From: JASLQO01 sp002327525
GTDB taxonomy: Bacteria; Pseudomonadota; Gammaproteobacteria; Pseudomonadales; Azotimanducaceae
Direction: 5' to 3'
Length of the DNA: 64,000 nucleotides
Assembly: GCA_030744435.1 (NCBI GenBank)
Contig: JASLQO010000026.1
Coordinates: forward strand, 1 to 64,000
Part shown: in pieces, positions 1 to 7,779 of the stretch
Numbering within the stretch: position 1 is the first letter of the stretch
Layout: each line of letters begins with the position of its first letter
Position numbers and translations under genes: made by a program
Notes under the pieces: model-generated
The model's database searches: none
What the model saw: the letters and a program-made list of their open reading frames with translations, nothing else
What the model was told of the DNA's origin: nothing

Positions 1-1
1 C

Positions 2-232
2 ACCTCGCAGCCGGTGGTCACGATCACGCTTGCTCTGTATGTAGAGCACTTGCAGCGTGTGGTTGAGGAGTCTGTGCGGTTACCGCAGGCGGTTGCAGCG
101 GACAAACCCACGCGCTGGCAGCGTCAGTTGGCGATGCTGAGAAAGCGTCAGCGCGTGTATGGTCCATTGGATCTGATCCGGGGTTGGATCGAGTCGCGTG
201 GCATGCAGCTTCGGGAAGCGCCCTTGCCCTGA
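2..232 (+). CDS. C-terminal fragment of an unrecognised protein, cut by the window edge
   Basis: An open frame runs from the left edge to a TGA at 230-232. A GTG at 14 could be read as a start, but the frame is open upstream of it, so this is more likely the tail of a longer gene. The visible 76 or so residues are basic and probably helical, with a run of Arg and Lys near the middle (RKRQR). I do not recognise the family. The position next to a repeat-rich non-coding stretch would fit the end of a mobile-element gene, but no transposase motif is visible. Confidence 0.35.
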   Translation, partial: TSQPVVTITLALYVEHLQRVVEESVRLPQAVAADKPTRWQRQLAMLRKRQRVYGPLDLIRGWIESRGMQLREAPLP

Positions 233-415
233 ATGCGCTCAGAGGCCGTTCGCCGGGCCGGTTGACGTCCATCTAGTGGTGCTTCTACTGGAAATCCACC
301 CGCTGGTGCGCCGTGAGCGGGCCAATCCCGGTCAAAGAGACTGATTTACCGATCCCGGCTGCCCGTTCTGCAGCCGGTTACCCGCACAGCGCTTACGTTC
401 ATCAGCCGGTGTGTG

Positions 416-530
416 TCCTCATCGGATCCCATCGGATCCTTCCTCATCGGATCCTCACCGGAAATTTGTCCTCATCGGAAATTAATTGTATGTCCTCATC
501 GGAAATTTAATTGTATGTCCTCATCGGAAA
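416..530. repeat. five imperfect copies of TCCTCATCGG at about 25-bp spacing
   Basis: The decamer TCCTCATCGG occurs at 416, 441, 469, 493 and 518, giving steps of 25, 28, 24 and 25 bp. The last three copies are followed by AAATT and the last two are preceded by TGTATG, so the unit is about 25 bp and is better conserved towards the right. The first two copies are followed by ATCC instead. The array lies 80-200 bp upstream of the CoA-transferase gene at 613. The rest of 233-612 shows nothing I can call a gene. Confidence 0.7.
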
Positions 531-612
531 TTTACTCATTGGAATTCGCGGTTGAAGCGGTGATCTTCTGTGTGGTTATCATTGCTGTATTGACTTGAGA
601 GGGGGGAGCACG

Positions 613-1848
613 GTGACAGGTGCGCTCAGCCGTTATCGGATCTGTGACTTCACGGGCCAGCTGGCCGGTGCAGGTGCGACAAAATGGATAGCCGCCTTCG
701 GTGCGGACGTGATTCGGATAGAAGATCCGGTGATGCGCGGTCGTTGGGACATCCTCCGTGCGATGCCACCGTTTGTAGACGAGCGCCGTGGTGAGGATTT
801 TGGCGGTGGATTTAACAATCACAACACCGACAAAAAAGGCATCACGCTGAATCTGCGCACGGAAAAGGGCAAGGAGATTCTGAGAGAACTCGTGCGCGTA
901 TCCGACGTGGTGAGCGAGAACTTCGCGGCCGGAGTGCTCGACAAGTGGGGCTTCGGTTACGAAGCGCTGAAGGAAATGCGCCCGGATGTCATCTACGTGT
1001 CCAACTGTGGCTTCGGCCATGTCGGTCCGTACGGGCAGTATAAGACCTGGGGGCCCATCGTACAGGCTATCTGCGGGCTGACCTTCACCTCGGGCCTTCC
1101 GGATGAGGAACCGGCCGGTTGGGGCTATTCCTATATGGATCACACCGGCGCCATGTACATGGCCATCGCCATTCTCATGGCGCTCATGCATCGCGAGCGC
1201 ACCGGCGAGGGACAGTGGGTCGATCTTGCCTGCACGGAGGTGGGTCTCACCCTGCATGGCCCCGCATTGCTCGATTGGACCATCAATCACAGGCCCACAC
1301 GTCGGCCGGGTATGCCCAACGGCAATCGCAGCCTAGGCTCGGAGATGGCCCCGCACGGCATATTCCGCTGCAGCGGTGATGACGAATGGGTCGCCATCGT
1401 CTGTCGGGATGAGGGCGACTGGTGCGCGTTTACCGGTTTGGTGAACGAGCCATGGACGCAGGAGGCCGCGTTTGCCGATATCGGCGCCCGCAAAGCCAAC
1501 GAGGATGCGCTGGAAGCGCATGTCACGGCCTGGACACGCACACGTGGAAAGTTCGATGTACAGCGAGCGTTGCTTGACGCTGGCATCCCGGCGGCTGCAG
1601 TGCAGAAACCCGGCGAGCGCATCGATCAGGACCCCGACACCGAGGGCTTCGATTTGTGGCCGAGTGTGGTGCACTCCAAGATGGGTGAAATACGGGTCGA
1701 CGGGCTGCCGGTGCACCTGTCGAAGACGGATTGGCGCATCGAGCGCGGCGGCCCCTGCCTCGGCGAACACACGGAACAAGTGCTGACGGGGCTCCTCGGC
1801 ATGTCGTCCGGCGAGGTGGCGGCGTTGCGAGAGGAGGGAGTGGTATGA
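613..1848 (+). CDS. family III CoA-transferase (CaiB/BaiF), catalytic subunit of a two-gene pair
   Basis: The 411-residue product has the usual length of the family and should move CoA between carboxylates in the cytoplasm. The N-terminal Rossmann part reads ICDFTGQLAGAGATKWIAAFGADVI-like, and the catalytic aspartate is present as D176 in the motif YMDHTGA, followed by TGEGQWVDLA. The C-terminus ends with the family signature LGEHTEQVL. GTG at 613 is preferred because AGAGGGGGGAG lies just upstream; a TTG at 595 would put the ribosome site inside the gene. The stop overlaps the start of the next gene (ATGA), so the two are translationally coupled. The pairing with a partner lacking the aspartate recalls two-subunit enzymes such as BbsEF of toluene degraders. 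The substrate is unknown. Confidence 0.9.
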   Translation: MTGALSRYRICDFTGQLAGAGATKWIAAFGADVIRIEDPVMRGRWDILRAMPPFVDERRGEDFGGGFNNHNTDKKGITLNLRTEKGKEILRELVRVSDVVSENFAAGVLDKWGFGYEALKEMRPDVIYVSNCGFGHVGPYGQYKTWGPIVQAICGLTFTSGLPDEEPAGWGYSYMDHTGAMYMAIAILMALMHRERTGEGQWVDLACTEVGLTLHGPALLDWTINHRPTRRPGMPNGNRSLGSEMAPHGIFRCSGDDEWVAIVCRDEGDWCAFTGLVNEPWTQEAAFADIGARKANEDALEAHVTAWTRTRGKFDVQRALLDAGIPAAAVQKPGERIDQDPDTEGFDLWPSVVHSKMGEIRVDGLPVHLSKTDWRIERGGPCLGEHTEQVLTGLLGMSSGEVAALREEGVV

Positions 1849-3077
1849 GCGCTTTGGAAGGTATACGTGTAATCGAACTCAGCACGGATGCCACGGCGTT
1901 TGCGGGCAAGCTACTGGCTGACATGGGCGCCGATGTCATTCTGGTGGAACCCCCGGATGGTGCCGCCGCACGCCGCTATCCACCGTTCGTCGATGACGAA
2001 CCGGGGCCGGAGCGCAGCCTGCACTGGTGGCATTTCAACACCTCCAAACGCGGCATCACCCTCGATCTCAGCTCGGATTCCGGCCGCAATCTGCTCGGCG
2101 ACCTCATCGGAGATGCCGACGTGTTGATAGAAGGCATGGCGCCGGACGTACGGAAGGCGTTGGACTTCGCCGCTTTGTCCACCGGTAATCCAGGCCTGGT
2201 GCATGCCGCCATCACTCCGTACGGCGTGACGAGCCCCAGATCAGCGGAGCCCGTCACCGATCTCACCATCCTGGCTGGTGGGGGGCCGGTATGGAGTTGT
2301 GGGTATGACGACCACGAACTACCGCCTATCCGCGGCGGAGGGTTTCAGGGCTACAACACGGGTGCTCACTACATTGTGATGAGCGTGCTCACCGCGTTAC
2401 TGTCACGTTTTGGCTCCAACGAGGGGCAATTCATCGACGTGAGCCTGCACGCGGCCGCCAACGTTACCACCGAAATGGCTAGCTACCACTGGTTGATCCA
2501 ACAGAGCATAGTGCAACGTCAGACCGGCCGCCATGCCATGGAGATCGAAACCGCCTCCACACAGGTGCGTTCCGGTGATGGCCGCTATGTGAACACCGGA
2601 GTCCTGCCGCGTACGCCGAGGGAATTCGCCGGTCTGCTGCGGTGGATAGAGGATGCCGGGTTGCGTGACGAGTTTCCCGAGACCGTATTCATCGAGATGG
2701 CGACGCAACGCGAACACCTCGACCGTTCGAAGATCGGTGAAGACGACGAGATCGTCGCCATGTTCATGGCCGCCAGGGACGCCATGGCGCTGCTCGCCGA
2801 CCGGCTGCCTGCGAAGGAGTTCTTTCTGGGTGCACAGCGCGCTGGTATTCCGGTGGGCGTCGTCTACTCTCCTGAAGAAGCATTCGAGGACGAACATTTC
2901 ATCGCCCGGGGATTTCAACACAAAGTGCAGCACGACGATCCGGACCAGACGGTTCGCTACCCCGGCGCACCGTACCGCTTCGAGAAGAGCGCGTGGCGCA
3001 TTTCACGATGCGCGCCCCATCTCGGCGAGCACAACGAGGAAGTGTTCGCCGAACTGTCAGCCAGTGCGGAGCCGTGA
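1845..3077 (+). CDS. family III CoA-transferase homologue lacking the catalytic Asp (partner subunit)
   Basis: The 410-residue protein has the CaiB/BaiF fold signatures from end to end: the start reads GIRVIELSTDATAFAGKLLADMGADV, in the middle SNEGQFIDVS, and LGEHNEEVF near the C-terminus. Where the preceding gene has the catalytic aspartate (D176), this protein has tyrosine (Y170, in QGYNTGAHY). It is therefore probably the non-catalytic subunit of a heteromer with the product of 613-1848. ATG at 1845 overlaps the upstream stop by four bases. That it is inactive alone is my inference from the alignment by eye; the family membership itself is clear. Confidence 0.88.
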   Translation: MSALEGIRVIELSTDATAFAGKLLADMGADVILVEPPDGAAARRYPPFVDDEPGPERSLHWWHFNTSKRGITLDLSSDSGRNLLGDLIGDADVLIEGMAPDVRKALDFAALSTGNPGLVHAAITPYGVTSPRSAEPVTDLTILAGGGPVWSCGYDDHELPPIRGGGFQGYNTGAHYIVMSVLTALLSRFGSNEGQFIDVSLHAAANVTTEMASYHWLIQQSIVQRQTGRHAMEIETASTQVRSGDGRYVNTGVLPRTPREFAGLLRWIEDAGLRDEFPETVFIEMATQREHLDRSKIGEDDEIVAMFMAARDAMALLADRLPAKEFFLGAQRAGIPVGVVYSPEEAFEDEHFIARGFQHKVQHDDPDQTVRYPGAPYRFEKSAWRISRCAPHLGEHNEEVFAELSASAEP

Positions 3078-3187
3078 TGTCGAAATGATCGGAGGTACCC
3101 ATCGTCGATCTTGTGTCGGGCTTCACCGAAGGGCTCGGGGGGTGGCTTCGGCATGGCGCGAAAGCTGATCAAAGACAAGGGTGATGC

Positions 3188-3649
3188 GTGACGTTGCTTA
3201 CCGAAGAACACCTCGCCTGGATCGGGACCTCTGATGAGCCGGTCACCGTCGAAGTCTCCCGGCGTGACATCCAGAAGTACGCACGCGCCACGGAGCAACA
3301 ACTCCAAGAATACCTGAGCGGCGACGAAGCGCCACCCATGTTCGTATTCAATCTGTTTGGTGAGGTCTGCGGTCCCGGTGACTTACGGCACGACGGGCTT
3401 TCCCGGTCAGCGGATACACACTCGGGACCCAGGCTGCCGCTCAATCGTTACATGGCTGGTGGCACCGAGTTGCGCTTTCACCGCCCCATCCGGCCAGGCG
3501 ACGTGCTGATCGGGGTGCGCACGCTGGTGGAGATGTTCGAGAAAGAGGGGCGCTCCGGCCCGCTCATATTCATACGGCGCGAACTCGCTATCACCACCGC
3601 CGACGGTGAGTGTGTGATGGAAGAGATCCAGACCGCCATCGCGAGGTAG
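3188..3649 (+). CDS. MaoC-type hydratase, N-terminal (FAS1-like dehydratase) half
   Basis: The 153-residue product resembles the N-terminal hotdog of MaoC/HTD2 hydratases. It contains the features usual for this half: PPMFVFN, then PRLPLNRYMAGGTELRFHRPIRPGD near residues 85-110, and a final strand with the polar GxCVMEE end. It carries no hydratase Asp/His dyad and should need the next gene, two bases downstream, as its catalytic partner. GTG at 3188 is used. Together they would hydrate a 2-enoyl-CoA, most like the split HTD2 or mesaconyl-C4-CoA hydratase group. The substrate cannot be read from sequence. Confidence 0.8.
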   Translation: MTLLTEEHLAWIGTSDEPVTVEVSRRDIQKYARATEQQLQEYLSGDEAPPMFVFNLFGEVCGPGDLRHDGLSRSADTHSGPRLPLNRYMAGGTELRFHRPIRPGDVLIGVRTLVEMFEKEGRSGPLIFIRRELAITTADGECVMEEIQTAIAR

Positions 3650-3651
3650 GC

Positions 3652-4068
3652 ATGCCGGTGACCCTTAAATCCATCAAGGTAGGCGACGAACTGCCCCGGC
3701 GTGAGCACGAGGCGAGCAATGTGAGCCTGTTCCTATACAACGCGGCAGTGTGGAATCCGCATCGCATTCACTATGACGATGTGTACGCCCGGGAGCAGGA
3801 GGGTTATTCAGCACTGGTGATCGATGGCCCGCTGCAGGGAGACTGGCTGTGCCAGGCCGTCACTAACTGGTTGGGGGGCGATGGCGAGCTGCTGAGTTTC
3901 AGCTATTCCAACCGTCTGGCCGCCTACCTCGGCGAAACGCTCACCAGCGGTGGGCGGATCGCCGGGGTAGATCCTGATAGCGGTCGTGTTGAACTCGATC
4001 TGTACATCGAAAACGAGACTGGTGAGGTGACGACGCCTGGCCGGGCGACCGTTGTTCTCGCGCCTTGA
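3652..4068 (+). CDS. MaoC-type hydratase, C-terminal catalytic half (HTD2-like)
   Basis: The 138-residue protein has the HTD2-type variant of the hydratase motif: AVWNPHRIHYDDVYA around residues 33-48, followed by EGYSALVIDGPL. In this group the motif NxHRIHYD replaces the SGDxNPIHxD of classical R-specific hydratases. ATG at 3652 is chosen because it sits two bases after the stop of the upstream half-gene; a longer frame would overlap that gene. The pair sits behind a CoA-transferase pair and ahead of a crotonase, so it probably hydrates the CoA ester of a carboxylate activated by that transferase. Mesaconyl-C4-CoA hydratase is a named relative, but I would not assign that activity. Confidence 0.82.
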   Translation: MPVTLKSIKVGDELPRREHEASNVSLFLYNAAVWNPHRIHYDDVYAREQEGYSALVIDGPLQGDWLCQAVTNWLGGDGELLSFSYSNRLAAYLGETLTSGGRIAGVDPDSGRVELDLYIENETGEVTTPGRATVVLAP

Positions 4069-4160
4069 GATGTCCCGAGGCGAAAAGCGGCATGAGTAGA
4101 GCTTGCGTCGCCTGACGTGCCGGGTACAGTCGTAAGAAAGGCAACTCCTGGGGGCCATCG

Positions 4161-5186
4161 TTGAATAGCTCAGACGACGTGCTCGTACCCATATCGCCCG
4201 GCGAGGCGTCGGATGCATCCCTCGATCCCGGGTGGGCGGAGGCCGATCCCGATCGGCGCCGCTATCTTGCGTTGGATCTCGGCACCCGGAGCAACCTGAA
4301 AGCGACGGAACTCGAGCGCCTGAGACACTGGCTCTCCTCACAGCCAGTGCCCGTGATCGGGGTCGGTGCTGAGGGCTACTCCGCGCTTGAGAGCGCGGTG
4401 GACCTCGTCGTCGCCCCGGGGGCGGAGTATCAGCGCGCGGTCGGCAACATCCTGCGTAATCCGCAGGCGGCGTCGATGCTGGTGCAGGTGCTGCGTGCAT
4501 GCGAACGCGGCGACGTGATGCAGGCGTTAACCGTGGAGTCGCTCGGCTACGCGACCTTGCAGGCGGGGGAGGAGTTCGCACGCTGGTTGCATGATCGGCG
4601 CACCGGCACCGAAGCACAGGCTGTGCAGGTTCGTGAGGATATCGTATTGCTCGAGCGCGACGCGCAGCGGTTGCGCATCGTGCTCAACAGCCCCCAGACG
4701 CGCAACTCTATGTCGAGCGCCATGCGCGACGCGTTGGTGCAAGCATTCAAGCTTGCCGCGATGGACCCAGGCGTAACGCTCGTCGAAGTGTCCGGCAACG
4801 GCCCCTGTTTCAGTGTCGGTGGAGAACTGGAGGAGTTCGGTACGCTAACCGATCCGGCACAGGCGCACCGGGTGCGAATGTTGCGTATGCCCGGGAGATA
4901 CATCGTGCGAGAAGCGCCGCGGTACCATTTTTACGTGCACCGCGCATGCATCGGCGCGGGCATCGAAATGCCGGCTTTCGCGGGGCATGTGAGTGCTGCT
5001 CCCAACACCTTCTTTCAGCTGCCGGAGGTCACCATGGGCCTCATTCCAGGAGCCGGGGGCTGTGTGAGCATTCCGAGGCGAATCGGGCGCCGGAGGACTG
5101 CATACATGACGATTCTGAACAAAAAGATCAACGCCAAGACAGCGCTCGAATGGGGATTGATCGACGCAATCGAAGAGCGGAGTTAA
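4161..5186 (+). CDS. enoyl-CoA hydratase/isomerase family protein with a degenerate N-terminal repeat
   Basis: The C-terminal 190 residues are a crotonase domain: QRLRIVLNSPQTRNSM, then FSVGGELEEFG for the first oxyanion-hole loop, GAGIEMPAFAGHV for the second, and LPEVTMGLIPGAGGC with the usual glutamate. The first 150 residues look like a worn crotonase core (SAVDLVV, then NILRNPQAASMLVQVLRACERG), making the protein 341 residues instead of about 260. The start is TTG at 4161, with a G-rich GGGGGCC just upstream. The last gene of a five-gene + strand run; its stop overlaps the stop of the convergent amidohydrolase. It probably hydrates or isomerises an acyl-CoA; which is unknown. Confidence 0.8.
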   Translation: MNSSDDVLVPISPGEASDASLDPGWAEADPDRRRYLALDLGTRSNLKATELERLRHWLSSQPVPVIGVGAEGYSALESAVDLVVAPGAEYQRAVGNILRNPQAASMLVQVLRACERGDVMQALTVESLGYATLQAGEEFARWLHDRRTGTEAQAVQVREDIVLLERDAQRLRIVLNSPQTRNSMSSAMRDALVQAFKLAAMDPGVTLVEVSGNGPCFSVGGELEEFGTLTDPAQAHRVRMLRMPGRYIVREAPRYHFYVHRACIGAGIEMPAFAGHVSAAPNTFFQLPEVTMGLIPGAGGCVSIPRRIGRRRTAYMTILNKKINAKTALEWGLIDAIEERS

Positions 5187-6586
5187 GGGTCCCGGAGAGA
5201 GGCGCCGGTTCTGTCGAAAATCAGCTCACCGCGCCGTAGTGTGGCGCTGACCAGATCGCTGGACAACAGACGACGAGCACGGCCCCAGGGCTCCGACAGC
5301 AGGCAGAGATCTGCAACCGCGCCTTCTTCGAGGCGCAGGGGTATCTCGGGTACCTCGCAGGAACCCGCGAAGAGTGCCATTGCCTGTTCGGGCGTAAGCC
5401 TTTCCGCTGCACCCAACACCGCACCGGTGCGGGTGGTGCGCGTCACCGCGGCATGCATTGCGATCCAGGGATCTGCCTCTCCGAAAGGCGCGTCTGTGCC
5501 GCCAGCTAGGCGGACTCCTCTCGCGAGAAACGTGCCAGCGCGATACAGCCATGGATGCTCCTGCTTCGGAAGATCTTCGAGGTATTCATCGCCCCGCTCG
5601 GCGACGAAATTTGTCTGCGTGACCACCAGGAGCCCCGACTCATACAGTTGATCAACCAGGGAGGGTGGCGTGACCGAGGCATGCTCGATGCGATCGCGTT
5701 GATGCAAACCGGTCTCGCGCAGCGCAGCCAGCGCAAATACCAGCGCGACCTCGGTCACGCAGTGCACTGCAACGGGGCGGTCGTTCGCATGGCTTGCACG
5801 AATGAGCTCGCACAGATCCTCGAATACCGGCAAAGACGAATCGTGGAGGTGGATCTTGGTCGCACCCGTCACCACACCATGCCGGTTCGACGGGTAGGGC
5901 AGATCCATGCTTCCCGCCAGGTGTACGCTCTGTAGCAGGTGGCCCGACGAGTGCAGATCGGTGAACCGAGTGAACGCCTGCTCGTCGTTGGATGGTGTCA
6001 TGTCGGTAACGGCGGTTACCCCGTAGGAGGCGAGTCGGCGGCTCGCGGGTGTCATTGGGGGTAGTGTGCGTCCGAAAAGTTCGCCGAGCAGCAGGTCCTG
6101 ATCGTAGATGCGCCCGTCCCCGGGCAGAACGGGTGCGCTGTCGGTGTCGCGCAGCGCGGCCAACGCGGCGGAATTCAGAATCCACAGGCGTCCGGAGCGA
6201 TGCTGGATGCGTACCGGGTGGTCGGCAATGCGTGCGTCGAGCCAGCGTGAGTCGATGTCCCCGGCGACGCTCTCATGGTAGCCGATCCCGCGCAGCCAGC
6301 CGGTCCGTGTGGCGGCCGAACACAGGACGCTCGAGAGCGCATCGGCGGAGGCAACCTCCGGGGGCCCGCAGCGTACGGAATCAAGAGACGCCGCGAATGA
6401 CATGAGGTGGATGTGGTGATCGTGCAACCCTGGCAGCAGGGCGCCGCCGCCTGCGTCGATGAGTATTTCGCCAGGCTGGGGTACGAGCGAGCCGATCTGC
6501 CGAATGCGGCCATGCGCCAGACGAAGATCCGCGGACCTCACTCTTCCCGACGGCAGATCTACGATTTCGGCGTTGCGAATCAGCAT
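5183..6586 (-). CDS. amidohydrolase family 3 metal-dependent hydrolase
   Basis: A 467-residue protein with the layout of amidohydrolase_3 (YtcJ-like) enzymes. The N-terminal beta-sandwich begins MLIRNAEIVDL; the first metal motif is LPGLHDHHIH near residue 55; later come PVAVHCV, RIEHAS and GGTDAPFGEADPW with the conserved aspartate. The start at 6586 is chosen because it overlaps the stop of the upstream CoA-transferase (6580-6582), giving translational coupling; a longer reading would lie inside that gene. It is probably a cytoplasmic amidase or lactam/cyclic-ester hydrolase acting on a substrate of the ligase-transferase operon. The exact bond cleaved is not evident. Confidence 0.82.
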   Translation of the reverse strand: MLIRNAEIVDLPSGRVRSADLRLAHGRIRQIGSLVPQPGEILIDAGGGALLPGLHDHHIHLMSFAASLDSVRCGPPEVASADALSSVLCSAATRTGWLRGIGYHESVAGDIDSRWLDARIADHPVRIQHRSGRLWILNSAALAALRDTDSAPVLPGDGRIYDQDLLLGELFGRTLPPMTPASRRLASYGVTAVTDMTPSNDEQAFTRFTDLHSSGHLLQSVHLAGSMDLPYPSNRHGVVTGATKIHLHDSSLPVFEDLCELIRASHANDRPVAVHCVTEVALVFALAALRETGLHQRDRIEHASVTPPSLVDQLYESGLLVVTQTNFVAERGDEYLEDLPKQEHPWLYRAGTFLARGVRLAGGTDAPFGEADPWIAMHAAVTRTTRTGAVLGAAERLTPEQAMALFAGSCEVPEIPLRLEEGAVADLCLLSEPWGRARRLLSSDLVSATLRRGELIFDRTGASLRDP

Positions 6587-7770
6587 TGGATGTCCAACTG
6601 GCGAAGTACGGCTTGCGTATCCTCTCCCAGCACCGGCACCGGGCGGGTGATTGTTCGGGCCGGAAAATCGTCGCGAGGTGGGGTGCCGTACACATCCTTC
6701 CACCACTGCGCGAAGCGTGCTTTTGCACCCTCGACGCCCAGCATCCGCTGTTCCTGGCGCAGACACCATGCCGCGACGTCCGACAGCGCGAGTTCGATGA
6801 GTCCGCCTTGCCGATCACGCCAGGCTTGCCAGGCTGCGAGAGCTGCATGGGTACCCGTGAGCGGGTCCGCGATCGCATCGCCCGCGAACTGGTAGTCGCC
6901 GGTCGCTTGCTTCATCACATCGCTCAGGCCGGCCGCGACGCCTGCATCATCGCCGAATGCAATCCAGTTTCCGTTGGGTTCGGCGCGCCCGTAGCCCGTG
7001 ATACTGACCCAGATCAGGCCGGGCTTCAACGCGACGATGCGCTCCATCCTTATTCCCAATTGTGCCAGTGCCCGCGGGCGTGACGACTCGATCACGATAT
7101 CGGCTGCCAGCAGCAACTGCTCGAGAACGCGCCGCCCCTCGTCCGAAGCGAAGTCGAGGGCGAGCGATCGTTTGTTCTGGTTCAGCAGGTCGTAGAACGT
7201 CGCGTTACCCTCGCGGGCACCGTCCGGGCGATCGAGGGACTCGACCTTGATGACTTCAGCACCGCACATCTCGAGCAGATGGCTGCAAAGAGGGCCCGCC
7301 CAGAGCGCGGACAGATCGATCACCATTGGATGCGCCGGACCTTCGGCGCGTCTGGTCTTGTGTGTGTGCACGAGGAGGTCGGTCGGAGTGTGCGGGCTAG
7401 CTGTCGGGGCCAATGCGAGACCGAGTTCGCGCCCGCGCTCGAGCAGATCGTCCAGACGCCTGGTACCGAGAATGTTGCCCAGCAAGGTCCAGCTCGCTTC
7501 GGTGTCAGTCCAGTCACCTGTGTCGGACTCCAGCCAGGCGGGCACCAGTTCCCAGTCGGTTTCCCGCATCATGGCAACCGCCAGCGTTCCGTCGAGGGTA
7601 TCCAACAGCCGCGTGTAGCCGGCGGGTGTCTGGCGGTGTCGAAACTGGGCGCGGTTGAGCCAGGCGCGTTCCATCAGCAGCAGCTCGGCCGACAGTGCTG
7701 CCACCGCAGCCGAGCCGCTCGCCTTCGCGAGGTGCTGCAGAGACCGATCCGCGACGGCGACGAGCGGCAT
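6580..7770 (-). CDS. family III CoA-transferase with a small-domain-like N-terminal segment
   Basis: The 396-residue protein has an unusual order. Residues 1-145 resemble the small domain of CaiB/BaiF proteins (DGTLAVAMMRETDWELVP, then RRLDDLLERGRELGLALAP). A large domain then starts with VIDLSALWAGPLCSHLLE near residue 150. A candidate catalytic aspartate is present in IADPLTGTHAAL. The C-terminus VPVLGEDTQAVL matches the usual family end. This architecture fits a tandem CoA-transferase whose first large domain was lost. It lies between the acyl-CoA ligase (9-bp gap) and the amidohydrolase (overlap), so the three are one operon. The function is probably CoA transfer or an isomerase/hydrolase variant. 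Confidence 0.8.
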   Translation of the reverse strand: MPLVAVADRSLQHLAKASGSAAVAALSAELLLMERAWLNRAQFRHRQTPAGYTRLLDTLDGTLAVAMMRETDWELVPAWLESDTGDWTDTEASWTLLGNILGTRRLDDLLERGRELGLALAPTASPHTPTDLLVHTHKTRRAEGPAHPMVIDLSALWAGPLCSHLLEMCGAEVIKVESLDRPDGAREGNATFYDLLNQNKRSLALDFASDEGRRVLEQLLLAADIVIESSRPRALAQLGIRMERIVALKPGLIWVSITGYGRAEPNGNWIAFGDDAGVAAGLSDVMKQATGDYQFAGDAIADPLTGTHAALAAWQAWRDRQGGLIELALSDVAAWCLRQEQRMLGVEGAKARFAQWWKDVYGTPPRDDFPARTITRPVPVLGEDTQAVLRQLDIQC

Positions 7771-7779
7771 GGATCCGCG

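Noticed and set aside
416..530. CRISPR array
   Set aside because: The spacers would be only about 15 bp, the repeats differ from each other and there are no cas genes.
532..1290. Long - strand frame opposite the first CoA-transferase
   Set aside because: It is the antisense shadow of a well-conserved gene, with no family pattern.
3808..4617. 269-residue - strand frame across two genes
   Set aside because: Arg/Pro-rich composition typical of antisense frames in GC-rich DNA; covers parts of two genes and their gap.
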